Origin: Bacillus sp. REN10
GTDB taxonomy: Bacteria; Bacillota; Bacilli; Bacillales; Domibacillaceae
Length of the DNA stretch: 64,000 nucleotides
Assembly: GCF_016820555.1 (NCBI RefSeq)
Contig: NZ_JADHDW010000003.1
Location: 62,001 to 126,000, forward strand
Direction of reading: 5' to 3'
In this document: in pieces, positions 35,911 to 45,030 of the stretch
How the letters are laid out: each line of letters opens with the position of its first letter
Position numbering within the stretch: position 1 is the stretch's first letter
Translations under genes and position numbers: made by a program
The notes under the pieces: generated by a model
Seen by the model: only the letters and a program-made list of their open reading frames with translations
Databases searched by the model: none
Told to the model about the DNA's origin: nothing

Positions 35911-35955
35911 AAAAGCTTCCGTTTTAATAGATTATTTAAAATGGAAGCTTTTTTC
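35911..35955 (+). terminator. Terminator of the former cstA gene
   Basis: AAAAGCTTCC-g-TTTTAA / TTTAAAA-t-GGAAGCTTTTTT stem. Confidence 0.85.
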
Positions 35956-36056
35956 ATATACTTTACATAATATAATTATAGACTATCTAAGCATCTTTGA
36001 TTCTTTTGTATTTTAACGAATGACATACTATAATAAGTGGAAAAGGAGGAATATCG

Positions 36057-37187
36057 ATGATTAGTGAACTTTTACCACCAAAACGAATTTTAATGGGACC
36101 AGGTCCAAGCGATGTCCATCCACATGTATTAAAGTCAATGGTGACACCATTATTAGGACATTTAGATCCCGCGTTTTTAACCATTATGGATGAAACAATG
36201 GAATTGCTGCGCCAAGTGTATCAAACAAATAATAAAGCAACGATGGCGATGTCTGGAACAGGAAGCGCAGGGATGGAAACATTATTTGTGAATTTAATAG
36301 AGCCGGGTGACAAGGTAATCATTGGGGTGAATGGGCTTTTTGGTGAGAGAATGGTCGATGTGGCCGAGCGTTGCGGGGCAGAAGTGATTCAAGTGAAAGC
36401 GCCATGGGGACAGATTATTGATCCGGAGCAAATCAAAGAAACGCTACAAGATCATAAACAGGTGAAGGCTGTGGCTGTCGTACATGCAGAAACATCCACA
36501 GGTGTCAGACAACCGTTAGAAGAATTGAGTCAGATTGTTCATGAGCACGATGCGCTGTTTATATGCGATATGGTCACTAGTCTTGGTGGATGCCCGACGG
36601 ACATTGATCGCATCGGGGTAGATGCTGCTTATAGTGGTACACAAAAATGTTTAAGCGCTCCTCCAGGGTTAGCACCAGTGACATTCAGTTCTCGTGCTGT
36701 TGACGCAATGGCGAAGCGAAAACAAAAAGTGCAAAGTTGGTATTTAGATTTATCGATGATTCAAGCGTATTGGAGTGAAGACAGTGAGCGTTTCTATCAT
36801 CACACCGCTCCTATTACGATGATTTATTCTTTGCGTGAAGCATTAAGATTAATCGTCAATGAAGGGGTGGAGAATGTGTTTGCACGCCATAAACTTTATG
36901 GAGATGAGCTTCATACCGGTCTTGAAGAGATGGGATTAAGCCTTCTTGTGGATCGAGAGTACCGATTATCTCAATTAACTTCTGTAAAGATTCCAGAAGG
37001 AGTAGATGATGTAGCGGTTCGCAAACGGCTGTTGGAGAAATACAGCTTAGAAATCGGCGGCGGTTTAGGTGAACTGAAAGGGAAAGTATGGAGAATTGGG
37101 TTGATGGGCTACAATGCTCGCCAAGAAAATGTTACATATCTGTTAGCCGCACTACAAGATGTATTGAAAGAACAGAACTATTCATGA
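36057..37187 (+). CDS. PLP-dependent aminotransferase (alanine-glyoxylate / serine-pyruvate family)
   Basis: 376 aa, fold type I class V. N-terminal '[17 protein letters not shown]', '[12 protein letters not shown]' (PLP phosphate loop), 'CDMVTSLGG' (PLP-ring Asp) and the Schiff-base Lys in '[16 protein letters not shown]'. It transfers an amino group between small amino acids and glyoxylate or pyruvate. Similar to PucG and related enzymes, but no purine-degradation genes are nearby, so I leave the substrate open. AAAGGAGG precedes the ATG. Confidence 0.9.
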   Translation: MISELLPPKRILMGPGPSDVHPHVLKSMVTPLLGHLDPAFLTIMDETMELLRQVYQTNNKATMAMSGTGSAGMETLFVNLIEPGDKVIIGVNGLFGERMVDVAERCGAEVIQVKAPWGQIIDPEQIKETLQDHKQVKAVAVVHAETSTGVRQPLEELSQIVHEHDALFICDMVTSLGGCPTDIDRIGVDAAYSGTQKCLSAPPGLAPVTFSSRAVDAMAKRKQKVQSWYLDLSMIQAYWSEDSERFYHHTAPITMIYSLREALRLIVNEGVENVFARHKLYGDELHTGLEEMGLSLLVDREYRLSQLTSVKIPEGVDDVAVRKRLLEKYSLEIGGGLGELKGKVWRIGLMGYNARQENVTYLLAALQDVLKEQNYS

Positions 37188-37346
37188 ATGAATGAATGAA
37201 TGGTTCAGTGAGTAGCTGCCAAATGAATTCATGTTGATCAGATTGAAAAGATTATATTTTCTCAACAAATAGTCTTATTTACAAATACGGCGAAAGCTGA
37301 TACCGTAAGATTGTCAAAAACACTTACCGAATAAAGGGGTATTCAA

Positions 37347-37652
37347 ATGGCGATTTTTACGGATGAAGAGAAAGCTTTAGAATGTATCATGACAGATGCC
37401 GAATGTTCATGGAAAAAGAACGTAATCAAGATTGAAAATGGATATTTAGTAAGTAGGGGATTAGTGACCAATGTTCGGATTCCGTTGCATCATGTAGATA
37501 CAGTTGTATACTCTATGAATCCTAAAAAGCCAGCTCTTGTACCAGGTTTAAAGATTATTGGAAAAGGTGTTGTACTGGCCGAAATGGATGTTTCGGCGGA
37601 GTATATTGAAATGGTTCAAGATTGGCTTCTTCAAGTAGTTGAAAAGGAATAG
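37347..37652 (+). CDS. Hypothetical protein (101 aa)
   Basis: Small soluble alpha/beta protein starting 'MAIFTDEEKALECIMTD'. AAAGGGG precedes the ATG. Its centre 'IENGYLVSRGLVTNVRIPLHHVDTVVYSM' (in part) has the alternating pattern of a PH-like or bacterial beta-sandwich domain. I do not recognise the family. It has its own terminator and no operon partner. Confidence 0.7.
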   Translation: MAIFTDEEKALECIMTDAECSWKKNVIKIENGYLVSRGLVTNVRIPLHHVDTVVYSMNPKKPALVPGLKIIGKGVVLAEMDVSAEYIEMVQDWLLQVVEKE

Positions 37653-37666
37653 TCACTTTTAAAGAT

Positions 37667-37732
37667 GCCAGGCTTCTTCGCGGCTCCTCTTCCCTAGAAG
37701 AGAAATGTTGTGGGGGCGAAGCCTGGCTTTTC
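37667..37732 (+). terminator. Terminator after the 101-aa hypothetical gene
   Basis: GCCAGGCTTCTTCGC and GGGGGCGAAGCCTGGC are complementary over 13 bp or more, followed by TTTT. Confidence 0.75.
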
Positions 37733-37807
37733 CATATTAAAAGCAAACTTGAACGCAGTTGGCTTATTAAATACTGAACATTCATTATTTTCGAAAGTGG
37801 TGATCAA

Positions 37808-38731
37808 ATGAAACAGCCTTCTCCATACATACTTCTCGTATTAGCGACTCTTTTGTGGGGAGGTAATTTTGTGATCGGTCGGGCAGTAGCAAATGACGTA
37901 CCTCCATATACGCTTTCTTTATTGCGCTGGTGCACAGCTTTTCTAGTTTTTTATCCTTTTGTAAGAAAGAATTTAAAAACAGATTGGCCGGCGATCAAAC
38001 AACATTTTCACATCGTAATTGCAATGGCTATAACAGGCGTTGCCGGTTTTAACACTCTTGTATACATATCGCTTCACTATACGACATCGATCAATGCATC
38101 ATTAGTGAATTCATCTACTCCTATTATCATTTTTGTACTCTCTTTTCTCTTTTTTAGAGAGCGGCTCCATCGCAATCAATTAATAGGGGCGCTTATTTCT
38201 CTTTCTGGTGTTTTGTTTATATTATCCAAAGGAGATTGGAGCAACTTGCTGTCATTTACATTTAACTTAGGGGATGTGCTTGTTGTCGGAGCGGTTGTTC
38301 TTTGGGGCGTATATTCCATTTTAGTAAAGCAATATGCCGGCAGGCTACCTGGATACAGCACCTTTTTTGTAGCGATCAGTCTCGGTTTAGTTGTTTTACT
38401 TCCTTTTTCATTCATCGAATTGTTTTTGTATAAAGAGGTAGTGAATTGGAAGTTGACATCCATGGGGGCAGTCGCTTATATCGGTATTTTTGCGTCGATT
38501 GTGGCTTTCACTTCATGGAATACGGCCGTGGCTGCGATTGGTCCGAATAAGGCAGGGGTCTTTTTAAACTTTATTCCTGTGTTTGCTTCTTTATTTGCAA
38601 TTATTTTTCTTGAGGAAACGTTGACCTCCTATCAAATGATCGGTGGGTTGTTTGTTGTTTTCGGTGTGTATTTATCAACGAAAGCACCTAAAAAAGTCCC
38701 CTCTATCAATCGAAAAAATGCTGTCTCTTGA
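37808..38731 (+). CDS. EamA/DMT-family transporter
   Basis: 307 aa with ten hydrophobic helices and the two EamA repeats. The first begins 'LLVLATLLWGGNFVIGRAVA', the second 'GDVLVVGAVVLWGVYSILV'. A short basic cytosolic tail follows. Likely a metabolite exporter; substrate unknown. AAGTGGTG lies before the ATG. Terminator at 38714-38752. Confidence 0.9.
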   Translation: MKQPSPYILLVLATLLWGGNFVIGRAVANDVPPYTLSLLRWCTAFLVFYPFVRKNLKTDWPAIKQHFHIVIAMAITGVAGFNTLVYISLHYTTSINASLVNSSTPIIIFVLSFLFFRERLHRNQLIGALISLSGVLFILSKGDWSNLLSFTFNLGDVLVVGAVVLWGVYSILVKQYAGRLPGYSTFFVAISLGLVVLLPFSFIELFLYKEVVNWKLTSMGAVAYIGIFASIVAFTSWNTAVAAIGPNKAGVFLNFIPVFASLFAIIFLEETLTSYQMIGGLFVVFGVYLSTKAPKKVPSINRKNAVS

Positions 38732-38752
38732 ACATAAGAGGCAGTATTTTTT
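38714..38752 (+). terminator. Terminator of the EamA transporter gene
   Basis: CTGTCTCTTg / taAGAGGCAG stem and a T run; it overlaps the end of the coding sequence. Confidence 0.75.
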
Positions 38753-38815
38753 GTAGAAAAGAGAACGTTTGTTTGTTATAATGAGTCGAAATAAGAAGGA
38801 AGGGAAGGATCTTTC

Positions 38816-39445
38816 ATGAAGGGATCAGCTCATTTAGCGATTGGAGGGGCTACGGGATTAGTAACGGCGATGTATGTACAAACAGATCCGCTTTCAACAG
38901 CATCCCTGATCGGCCTCGGAGCGGTTGCCGGGCTTGCACCAGACCTTGATGTGAACGGCAAGTTAGCTAATCGGATTACAATTTCAAAGAAATGGCTCAT
39001 TTTATTTTTTGCTTTATGTGGCGTTTTGTTAATCGGCTATAGTTACCTGCATTTATCTAGTTTTACAAAATCAGCAGGAATCATCATCGGCGTCTGTTTA
39101 TTATTGCTGCCGAGACTGTTTATTAAACAGCGGACGATGTTATTTCTAACTGGAGCGATACTAGCTTATGTTGGCTGGAAGGCTGATATTTATTGGGTGA
39201 TGCTTTTAAGCGGATTTATTATTGTTTCTTCTTTTTTGCCGCATCGCTCATTAACTCATTCGTTACTTGGCGTCGCCTGTTTCGGTTATATTGCTTGGCA
39301 TTTTGAACAAGCGGTCGGCTTGGAGGGCGGTTTTTTGTCATCGGTATTCGCTTACACAAGCCATCTAGTTGCAGATATGAAAATGTGGTCCTTTAATAAA
39401 AAAGGGATCAGATGGTTCCAACCAATTTTTAATAAAGAATTTTAA
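38816..39445 (+). CDS. YdjM-like membrane-bound metal-dependent hydrolase
   Basis: 209 aa. The N-terminal 'HLAIGGATGLVTAMYV', 'GLAPDLDVNGKLANR', 'HRSLTHSLLG' and C-terminal 'SHLVADMKMWSF' place His and Asp ligands as in the YdjM/DUF457 family. Four to five membrane helices. The natural substrate is unknown. Monocistronic. Confidence 0.85.
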   Translation: MKGSAHLAIGGATGLVTAMYVQTDPLSTASLIGLGAVAGLAPDLDVNGKLANRITISKKWLILFFALCGVLLIGYSYLHLSSFTKSAGIIIGVCLLLLPRLFIKQRTMLFLTGAILAYVGWKADIYWVMLLSGFIIVSSFLPHRSLTHSLLGVACFGYIAWHFEQAVGLEGGFLSSVFAYTSHLVADMKMWSFNKKGIRWFQPIFNKEF

Positions 39446-39623
39446 TTTATTTTTTACAAAAACACTATGTGAAAAATTCAAACAATAAATTATTTTCCCC
39501 ACCCTAAATATATTGTAAAAGCGTCATCAAATTCATGCACTGGTAAGCAAATGAAGGAACAAAAGGAACAGAATCTAACGATTGAATAATGCAAGTTAAA
39601 AAACATAAAGGGCAAATCATCAC

Positions 39624-39652
39624 TTGCTAAAATGATAACCCATTGTTATAAT
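39624..39652 (+). promoter_or_regulatory. Sigma-A promoter of the ribonucleotide reductase operon
   Basis: -35 TTGCTA (39624-39629), 17-nt spacer, perfect -10 TATAAT (39647-39652). Start expected near 39660, at the first NrdR box. The preceding 180 nt after the YdjM-like gene hold nothing recognisable. Confidence 0.8.
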
Positions 39653-39659
39653 GATTCAG

Positions 39660-39705
39660 GCACAATATTTAGTGTTTTATTGAAAATAAAATCTATATTT
39701 AGTAT
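39660..39705 (+). promoter_or_regulatory. Pair of NrdR boxes
   Basis: Box 1 GCACAATATTTAGTGT (39660-39675) fits the NrdR consensus acaCwAtATaTwGtgt at 14 of 16 positions. Box 2 (39690-39705) has the core CTATATTTAG. The cores start 30 bp apart, about three helix turns. They sit at and just after the predicted transcription start, where NrdR binding would repress. Confidence 0.78.
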
Positions 39706-39714
39706 AAAACCAGT

Positions 39715-39905
39715 AAAAAGGTGTTATATGCATAATAGGGAATCCGGTGAAAGTCCGGAACTGTACCCGCAACTGTAAGTGCAGACGACCAAGGTAGAGC
39801 CACTGTCTTAAGACGGGAAGGGCCTTCGGAAGAATGAAGCACAAGTCAGGAGACCTGCCTTTTTACAGCGTTTACTCTTCTTCGGGAGTTGGGAAGAAAG
39901 CGCGG
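39715..39905 (+). promoter_or_regulatory. Cobalamin (B12) riboswitch
   Basis: Conserved blocks in order: GGGAATCCGGTGAAAGTCC (39738-39756), ACTGTACCCGCAACTGTAAG (B12 box region), GCCACTG, GGGAAGG, and AAGTCAGGAGACCTGCC (39843-39859). This is the classic adenosylcobalamin aptamer. A terminator hairpin at 39992-40025 provides the expression platform. B12 is expected to stop transcription of the downstream RNR genes. Confidence 0.95.
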
Positions 39906-39991
39906 GGAAAATGTCAATTATGAATTAATCAACGAATTTAGAGGACTCTCTATGTCAGTTTGACTAATTTGTAATATTTCTTCGCTCTAAT

Positions 39992-40025
39992 CCCATCTTT
40001 CTCATAGAAAGGTGGTTTTTTTGTT
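39992..40025 (+). terminator. Riboswitch-controlled terminator
   Basis: CCATCTTTCT / AGAAAGGTGG stem with a CAT loop and an eight-T run, 60 nt before the RNR start codon. Confidence 0.85.
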
Positions 40026-40084
40026 TTATTTTTTAAACAAGAAGTCTCTTTCGAAATAAAAATATGTCTTAAGGAGCCAATAAA

Positions 40085-42310
40085 ATGAATCAAATGATAC
40101 AAAAAGGGGTCGAGAAAATGATAGATGGGATCGGAATGGAGTATCCGAATCTCGATTTATCTAGTGTTCAAGAAAAGATAGAAGCGGCGGCTTCTCAAAA
40201 AGAACATTGGTCAGAAGAACAATTACAACGGTTACTTTTACAGGCAGCTGTTGAGAGAATTTCAAGTGAAGAACCGGATTGGACATTTGTAGCGGCTAAG
40301 CTTTATTTACAAAATTTATATAAAGAAGCAACAGCGGTGAGAGGTGAGTCCGCTCATCCATATGGCAGTTTTCTCGGGCTAGTTCAATTACTAACTGATG
40401 AAGGAATTTATCATCCAAGATTGTTAACAAAGTATTCCAAAGAGGAAATTGAACAATTAGGCAAAGTGATTGATCCAAGTAAAGATCGTTTATTTACATA
40501 CATAGGAATTGTGACTTTGAGTGATCGCTATCTTGCTAGAACACATGAAAAGCAAACAGCTGAGCTTCCGCAAGAACGATGGATGATCATTGCAATGACG
40601 CTGATGATCAATGAGCCGAAGCATCATCGTATGCAATTAGTGAAAGAAGCGTACTGGGCTTTATCTAATTTATATATGACGACAGCCACTCCGACGTTGG
40701 CGAATGCTGGAAAATCTTACGGTCAGCTCTCTAGCTGTTTCATTGATACAGTGGATGATAGTCTCCGCAGTATTTTTGATGCTAATACAGATGCGGCAAC
40801 GCTTAGTAAAAATGGCGGAGGATTGGGAATTTACCTCGGCAAAATTCGTTGTCAAGGCAGTGATATTAAAGGGTTTAAACATGTAAGTTCAGGGGTGATT
40901 CCATGGATGAAGCAGTTAAATAACACAGCTGTTTCTGTGGATCAGCTCGGTCAGCGCCAAGGGGCCATTGCGGTGTATTTAGACGTGTGGCATAAAGATA
41001 TTTTCTCTTTCTTAGAGACGAGATTGAATAATGGAGATGAACGCCGTCGGACACATGACTTATTTACAGGAGTGTGCATCCCAGATTTATTTATGGAAGC
41101 AGTAGAAGCTCGAGATGACTGGTATTTATTTGATCCGCATGAAGTGAGAAAAGTGATGGGTTATTCCCTTGAAGATGCTTTTGATGAGGAGAAAGGTTCC
41201 GGAACATTTAGAGAGCGATATGAAGCATGCTGTGCTCACCCTGCACTAAGTAAAAAGATCGTACCGGCGATTGACATTATGAAAGCAATTATGATTTCCC
41301 AGCTTGAAACGGGCACACCTTACATGTTTTATCGCGATACAGTCAACAGAGCGAATCCTAACAAACATGCTGGAATGATTTATGCCAGTAATTTATGTAC
41401 AGAAATTTGCCAAAATATGAGCCCAACGGTAGTGACGGAAGAGAACACAGAGGATGGAAAAATTATTGTAACCAAGGAACCGGGAGATTATGTTGTGTGC
41501 AACTTATCTTCTATTTCCTTAGCCAGAGCGGTAAAAGATGACGCTTTAGAACGGCTTATTCCTATTCAAGTAAGAATGCTTGATAACGTGATTGATATTA
41601 ATGACATTGCCGTTCCTCAAGCACAATTAACAAACAATAAATACCGGGGAATTGGTTTAGGCACATTCGGATGGCATCATTTGCTTGCGTTAAAGGGATT
41701 GAAATGGGAGTCCGACGAGGCGGTCGCTTATTGTGATGAATTATATGAAAAGATTGCCTTCTTAACAATTGAAGCAAGTGCGGACTTAGCGAAAGAAAAA
41801 GGCGTTTACCCAGCATATTATGGATCTGATTGGGAGAATGGTCGCTATTTTGAACAAAAAGGCTATACAAATGAGCAATGGCAACGTTTAAAGGAAAAGG
41901 TGAGTGAATGCGGTATTAGAAACGGCTATTTACTGGCGGTCGCACCGAACTCTTCAACCGCATTAATTGCTGGGTCAACAGCCGGCATTGATCCAATTTT
42001 CCGCAAAGAGTATATGGAAGAAAAGAAAGATTATAAAATCCCAGTGACAGCGCCTGATTTAACGGCAGAGACCGCTTGGTATTATAAATCCGTTTACTAT
42101 ATTGATCAGCATTGGAGCATTAAACAAAATGCGAAACGCTCCCGCCATATCGATCAAGGTATATCGTTTAATTTTTATGTTCGCAATGATATTAAAGCAA
42201 AAGCTCTACTGAACCTGCACTTTGATGCATGGGATTCTGGGCTGAAAACCACATATTATGTGCGATCGACTGCATCAAATATTGAAGAATGCGACAGCTG
42301 TCATTCATAA
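40085..42310 (+). CDS. nrdA: Class I ribonucleoside-diphosphate reductase, alpha subunit
   Basis: 741 aa, AAGGAG before ATG. Active-site cysteines lie in 'QLSSCFIDTVDDS', 'ASNLCTEICQNMSP' and 'DYVVCNLSSISLA'. The C-terminal redox pair is 'EECDSCHS'. It reduces NDPs to dNDPs with NrdB. Compared with E. coli NrdA the first ~20 residues (the basic hairpin of the ATP-cone) are missing, while the following helices remain. Overall activity inhibition by dATP is therefore doubtful. It is the first gene after NrdR boxes and a B12 riboswitch, which suggests it is used when a B12-dependent reductase cannot work. Confidence 0.93.
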   Translation: MNQMIQKGVEKMIDGIGMEYPNLDLSSVQEKIEAAASQKEHWSEEQLQRLLLQAAVERISSEEPDWTFVAAKLYLQNLYKEATAVRGESAHPYGSFLGLVQLLTDEGIYHPRLLTKYSKEEIEQLGKVIDPSKDRLFTYIGIVTLSDRYLARTHEKQTAELPQERWMIIAMTLMINEPKHHRMQLVKEAYWALSNLYMTTATPTLANAGKSYGQLSSCFIDTVDDSLRSIFDANTDAATLSKNGGGLGIYLGKIRCQGSDIKGFKHVSSGVIPWMKQLNNTAVSVDQLGQRQGAIAVYLDVWHKDIFSFLETRLNNGDERRRTHDLFTGVCIPDLFMEAVEARDDWYLFDPHEVRKVMGYSLEDAFDEEKGSGTFRERYEACCAHPALSKKIVPAIDIMKAIMISQLETGTPYMFYRDTVNRANPNKHAGMIYASNLCTEICQNMSPTVVTEENTEDGKIIVTKEPGDYVVCNLSSISLARAVKDDALERLIPIQVRMLDNVIDINDIAVPQAQLTNNKYRGIGLGTFGWHHLLALKGLKWESDEAVAYCDELYEKIAFLTIEASADLAKEKGVYPAYYGSDWENGRYFEQKGYTNEQWQRLKEKVSECGIRNGYLLAVAPNSSTALIAGSTAGIDPIFRKEYMEEKKDYKIPVTAPDLTAETAWYYKSVYYIDQHWSIKQNAKRSRHIDQGISFNFYVRNDIKAKALLNLHFDAWDSGLKTTYYVRSTASNIEECDSCHS

Positions 42311-42324
42311 GGAGGCATCATCAC

Positions 42325-43359
42325 ATGAAACTAGAAAAAAGAAAACTTATTGACCGCGAAGCACCGAACTGTTCTACAGGGATTATTAATGGAAAAAGTT
42401 CGAATATATTAAACTGGGATGATGTCCGATTCAGCTGGGCATATCCTAAATATAAGCGGATGCTAGCCAACTTTTGGACCCCTTTTGAAATTAATATGAC
42501 GAAGGACCGCCAGCAATTTGATCAATTGGAGCCAGCTGAAAGAGAAGCTTTTTTAAAGATCATTGGTTTACTTGCTTTACTGGATAGCGTTCAAACCGAT
42601 TATGCCGGCCGGGCAGCGGATTATTTAACCGATTCAAGTCTTCACGCATTAATGATTATGCTCGCTCAGCAAGAAGTGATTCATAACCATTCTTACAGTT
42701 ACGTCTTGTCAAGTGTGGCAGATAAAAGCGTACAAGATCAAGTGTTTGAATATTGGAGAAGTGAACCGATTTTACGAGAGCGCAATGATTTTGTAACGAA
42801 AGGGTATGAAGCGTTTGCGGAAGAGCCGACGGTGGATCATTTTTTACGTTCAATCATATATGATGTCATTCTTGAAGGGTTATTCTTCTATTCCGGCTTT
42901 GCCTTCTTTTATAATTTGGCCAGAAATCAAAAGATGATCGCAACGAGTACGATGATCAACTATATTAATCGTGACGAACAACTGCATGTGGATCTATTTG
43001 TGAAAATTTATAAAGAAATATTAGTAGAATACCCTGAATATGATACGGATGAATTAAAGCAATATGGACAAGACACAATCAAAAAAGCAGCTGAGCTTGA
43101 AATTGAATGGGGAAGACATATTATCGGGCATAAAATTGACGGTATTCAAATGAATGAACTAGAAAGCTATATTAAATTTATGGCGAATAAGCGCGCGGAA
43201 CAGCTTGGATTCAAGGTACCGTTTGAAGGGTACCGTACGAATCCGATGCGCTGGATTGTTGCTTATCAAGAAGTAGACCTTGGGAAAACCGACTTTTTTG
43301 AACAAAAATCACGAGCTTACACAAAAACGAGCGAGGTGAACGGCTTTGATGAATTGTAA
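42325..43359 (+). CDS. nrdB: Class I ribonucleoside-diphosphate reductase, beta subunit
   Basis: 344 aa from ATG 42325 (AAGGAGG at 9 nt; ATG 42289 lies in the alpha gene and lacks a site). Di-metal ligands are Asp in 'ALLDSVQ', Glu/His in 'QQEVIHNHSYSYVL', Glu in 'LEGLFFYSGF' and Glu/His in 'RDEQLHVDL'. The radical Tyr is conserved in 'HSYSY'. It houses the metal centre and tyrosyl radical for the alpha subunit. No nrdI is present, which fits class Ia rather than Ib. Confidence 0.93.
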   Translation: MKLEKRKLIDREAPNCSTGIINGKSSNILNWDDVRFSWAYPKYKRMLANFWTPFEINMTKDRQQFDQLEPAEREAFLKIIGLLALLDSVQTDYAGRAADYLTDSSLHALMIMLAQQEVIHNHSYSYVLSSVADKSVQDQVFEYWRSEPILRERNDFVTKGYEAFAEEPTVDHFLRSIIYDVILEGLFFYSGFAFFYNLARNQKMIATSTMINYINRDEQLHVDLFVKIYKEILVEYPEYDTDELKQYGQDTIKKAAELEIEWGRHIIGHKIDGIQMNELESYIKFMANKRAEQLGFKVPFEGYRTNPMRWIVAYQEVDLGKTDFFEQKSRAYTKTSEVNGFDEL

Positions 43360-43516
43360 AGAGGAGGAGAACGAGAGGAAACAGAAGTGGGTAGACCAGC
43401 TATTGGCAGGAGTGGTTTTATACGGAAGTCTTGACAAGGCGTTAACGCAGTATATGATAAAAGAGGAGAGGAAATTTTCTCTTGATAAGAAAGAATGGCT
43501 CTACATAAGTAATTAA
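43349..43516 (+). CDS. Small third gene of the RNR operon (55 aa)
   Basis: ATG 43349 overlaps the last codons of nrdB in another frame (GATGAATTGTAA), typical of coupled genes; GAGGTG lies about 10 nt upstream. The product is highly charged: an acidic/basic N-terminus, a short hydrophobic helix 'WVDQLLAGVVLYGSLDKA' (18 residues) and the tail 'KKEWLYISN'. No family recognised. Position suggests a function linked to the reductase; this is inference. Confidence 0.6.
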   Translation: MNCKEEENERKQKWVDQLLAGVVLYGSLDKALTQYMIKEERKFSLDKKEWLYISN

Positions 43517-43543
43517 ACAGTCGAGTGAAGGAGTTGTCGTTCC

Positions 43544-44827
43544 GTGGATCACACAAAAAAGTACAGTCAATTATTAACTAGCGCTGAACAAGCAATCGCC
43601 TGTATTGAAGCAGGGGAAGATATTATTGTCCCTCTTTTACCTGGCGAGCCCCCTGGCTTACTAGCCGCTTTGGAAAACCGAACTGACTTGCAAAGAAATA
43701 GGCTATTTCAATTACTAACAGCTAGACCTGCGATCAAGAAGCATCCAGATGAATTAAAGGTAATTTCTATGTTTTTATCAGGTGGAGACCGAAAAGCGTT
43801 TCATGCTGGAGATGTGGATTTATTGCCTAATCATTTTTCGGATGTGCCTGTATTATTAGAGGAAATAACGAATGAACGCGTCATTATGGCTACTGTGGCA
43901 CCGATGGATGAGAACGGATATTTTTCGCTAGGAACAAATTGTGACTACACGGCGCCATTGGCGAGAAAAGCGAAAAAGATCTTGCTTGAAGTCAATGAAT
44001 ATATGCCTAGAACATACGGAATGAACCAAGTCCATATTTCAGAAGTAACAGCACTAATTGAAAACCATCAACCACTCCTTGAAAGTCCGACACCTGAAGT
44101 GACGGAAAAGGATGAGAAAATCGGAAGTTATATTGCGGATTTAATTAAAGATGGCGACAGCTTACAAATTGGATTCGGAGCGATCCCAAATGCTGTGATG
44201 GACTCATTAACGAACCACCACAATTTGAATATATTTACAGAAATGATTCCCGATAAGCTGGTTGATTTAGTGAAAAGCGGGGCTGTATCGAATATCGGAA
44301 GAAGTGATTATCCAGGAAAGACAACAGCAACCTTTGCTTTCGGCACACAAAAGTTATATGATTTCCTGCATGAAAATGAGCAGGTCTATATGCTGCCTGT
44401 TGATCAGACGAATGATATTAGCCGCATTTCTGAGATTGACGGTATGATAACGATTAACGCCACGATTGAGGTCGACTTTTTAGGGCAATGTAATTCAGAA
44501 AAAGCCGGTTCTCTGTATTGGTCTTCGACAGGGGGACAAGCAGAATTCGGTATTGGTGCGAGAAGATCGAAAGGCGGAAAAGGGATTATTTGCCTTCATT
44601 CAACAACAAAGGATGGTAAAATATCAAAAATTGTTCCAATGTTAGCACCAGGTACACCGGTGACTACCTCCAAAAACGATGTCGATTATATCGTGACTGA
44701 ATTTGGAGTGGCAAAACTACGCGGCAAGACGATTCGTGAGCGCACAGCTGCTCTAATCGAAATTGCTCATCCGGATTTTAGAGAAGAATTAACGGAGAAA
44801 GCAAAAGAAATGGGTTATTTGATATAG
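43544..44827 (+). CDS. Acetyl-CoA hydrolase/transferase family CoA-transferase
   Basis: 427 aa from GTG 43544, AAGGAG 10 nt upstream. Family motifs: 'GDSLQIGFGAIPNAVMDSL', the catalytic Glu region 'IFTEMIPDKLVDLV', 'INATIEVDFLGQCNSEKAG' and the ending 'LRGKTIRERTAALIEIAHPDFREEL' (seen in part). Matches Cat1 / 4-hydroxybutyrate CoA-transferase-like enzymes that move CoA between acyl groups and acetate. The acyl substrate is unknown. It lies 27 nt after the small RNR-operon gene and may be read through. Confidence 0.88.
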   Translation: MDHTKKYSQLLTSAEQAIACIEAGEDIIVPLLPGEPPGLLAALENRTDLQRNRLFQLLTARPAIKKHPDELKVISMFLSGGDRKAFHAGDVDLLPNHFSDVPVLLEEITNERVIMATVAPMDENGYFSLGTNCDYTAPLARKAKKILLEVNEYMPRTYGMNQVHISEVTALIENHQPLLESPTPEVTEKDEKIGSYIADLIKDGDSLQIGFGAIPNAVMDSLTNHHNLNIFTEMIPDKLVDLVKSGAVSNIGRSDYPGKTTATFAFGTQKLYDFLHENEQVYMLPVDQTNDISRISEIDGMITINATIEVDFLGQCNSEKAGSLYWSSTGGQAEFGIGARRSKGGKGIICLHSTTKDGKISKIVPMLAPGTPVTTSKNDVDYIVTEFGVAKLRGKTIRERTAALIEIAHPDFREELTEKAKEMGYLI

Positions 44828-44836
44828 ATTAAAAAT

Positions 44837-44915
44837 GAGACTGGTCTAAGCAATCGATTACTTTCCATCTAAAGTGGAAAGAGGTATTCGCTGGGGCCAG
44901 TTTTCTTTTGGTTTG
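44837..44915 (+). terminator. Imperfect terminator after the CoA-transferase
   Basis: ACTGGTC / GGCCAGT outer arms and CTTTCCA-TCTAAAG-TGGAAAG inner stem; TTTTCTTTT follows. Confidence 0.6.
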
Positions 44916-44952
44916 AAGTCAGAAAATTTCTTTTATTTTAAACAACAAGTCG

Positions 44953-45013
44953 TTGACACCTATAAGAATCTGTTATATATTATAAACAACAACTTAAGGT
45001 TGTTATATAACAG
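44953..45013 (+). promoter_or_regulatory. Strong promoter with nested palindromic operator
   Basis: -35 TTGACA (44953-44958), 17-nt spacer, -10 TATATT (44976-44981). A long inverted repeat, CTGTTATATA...TATATAACAG (44970-45013), overlaps the -10 and the start point. A second one, AACAAC-TTAAG-GTTGTT, lies inside it. This looks like a repressor site for the small gene at 45031; the regulator is unknown. Confidence 0.65.
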
Positions 45014-45030
45014 TTAAGGAGGAATGAACA

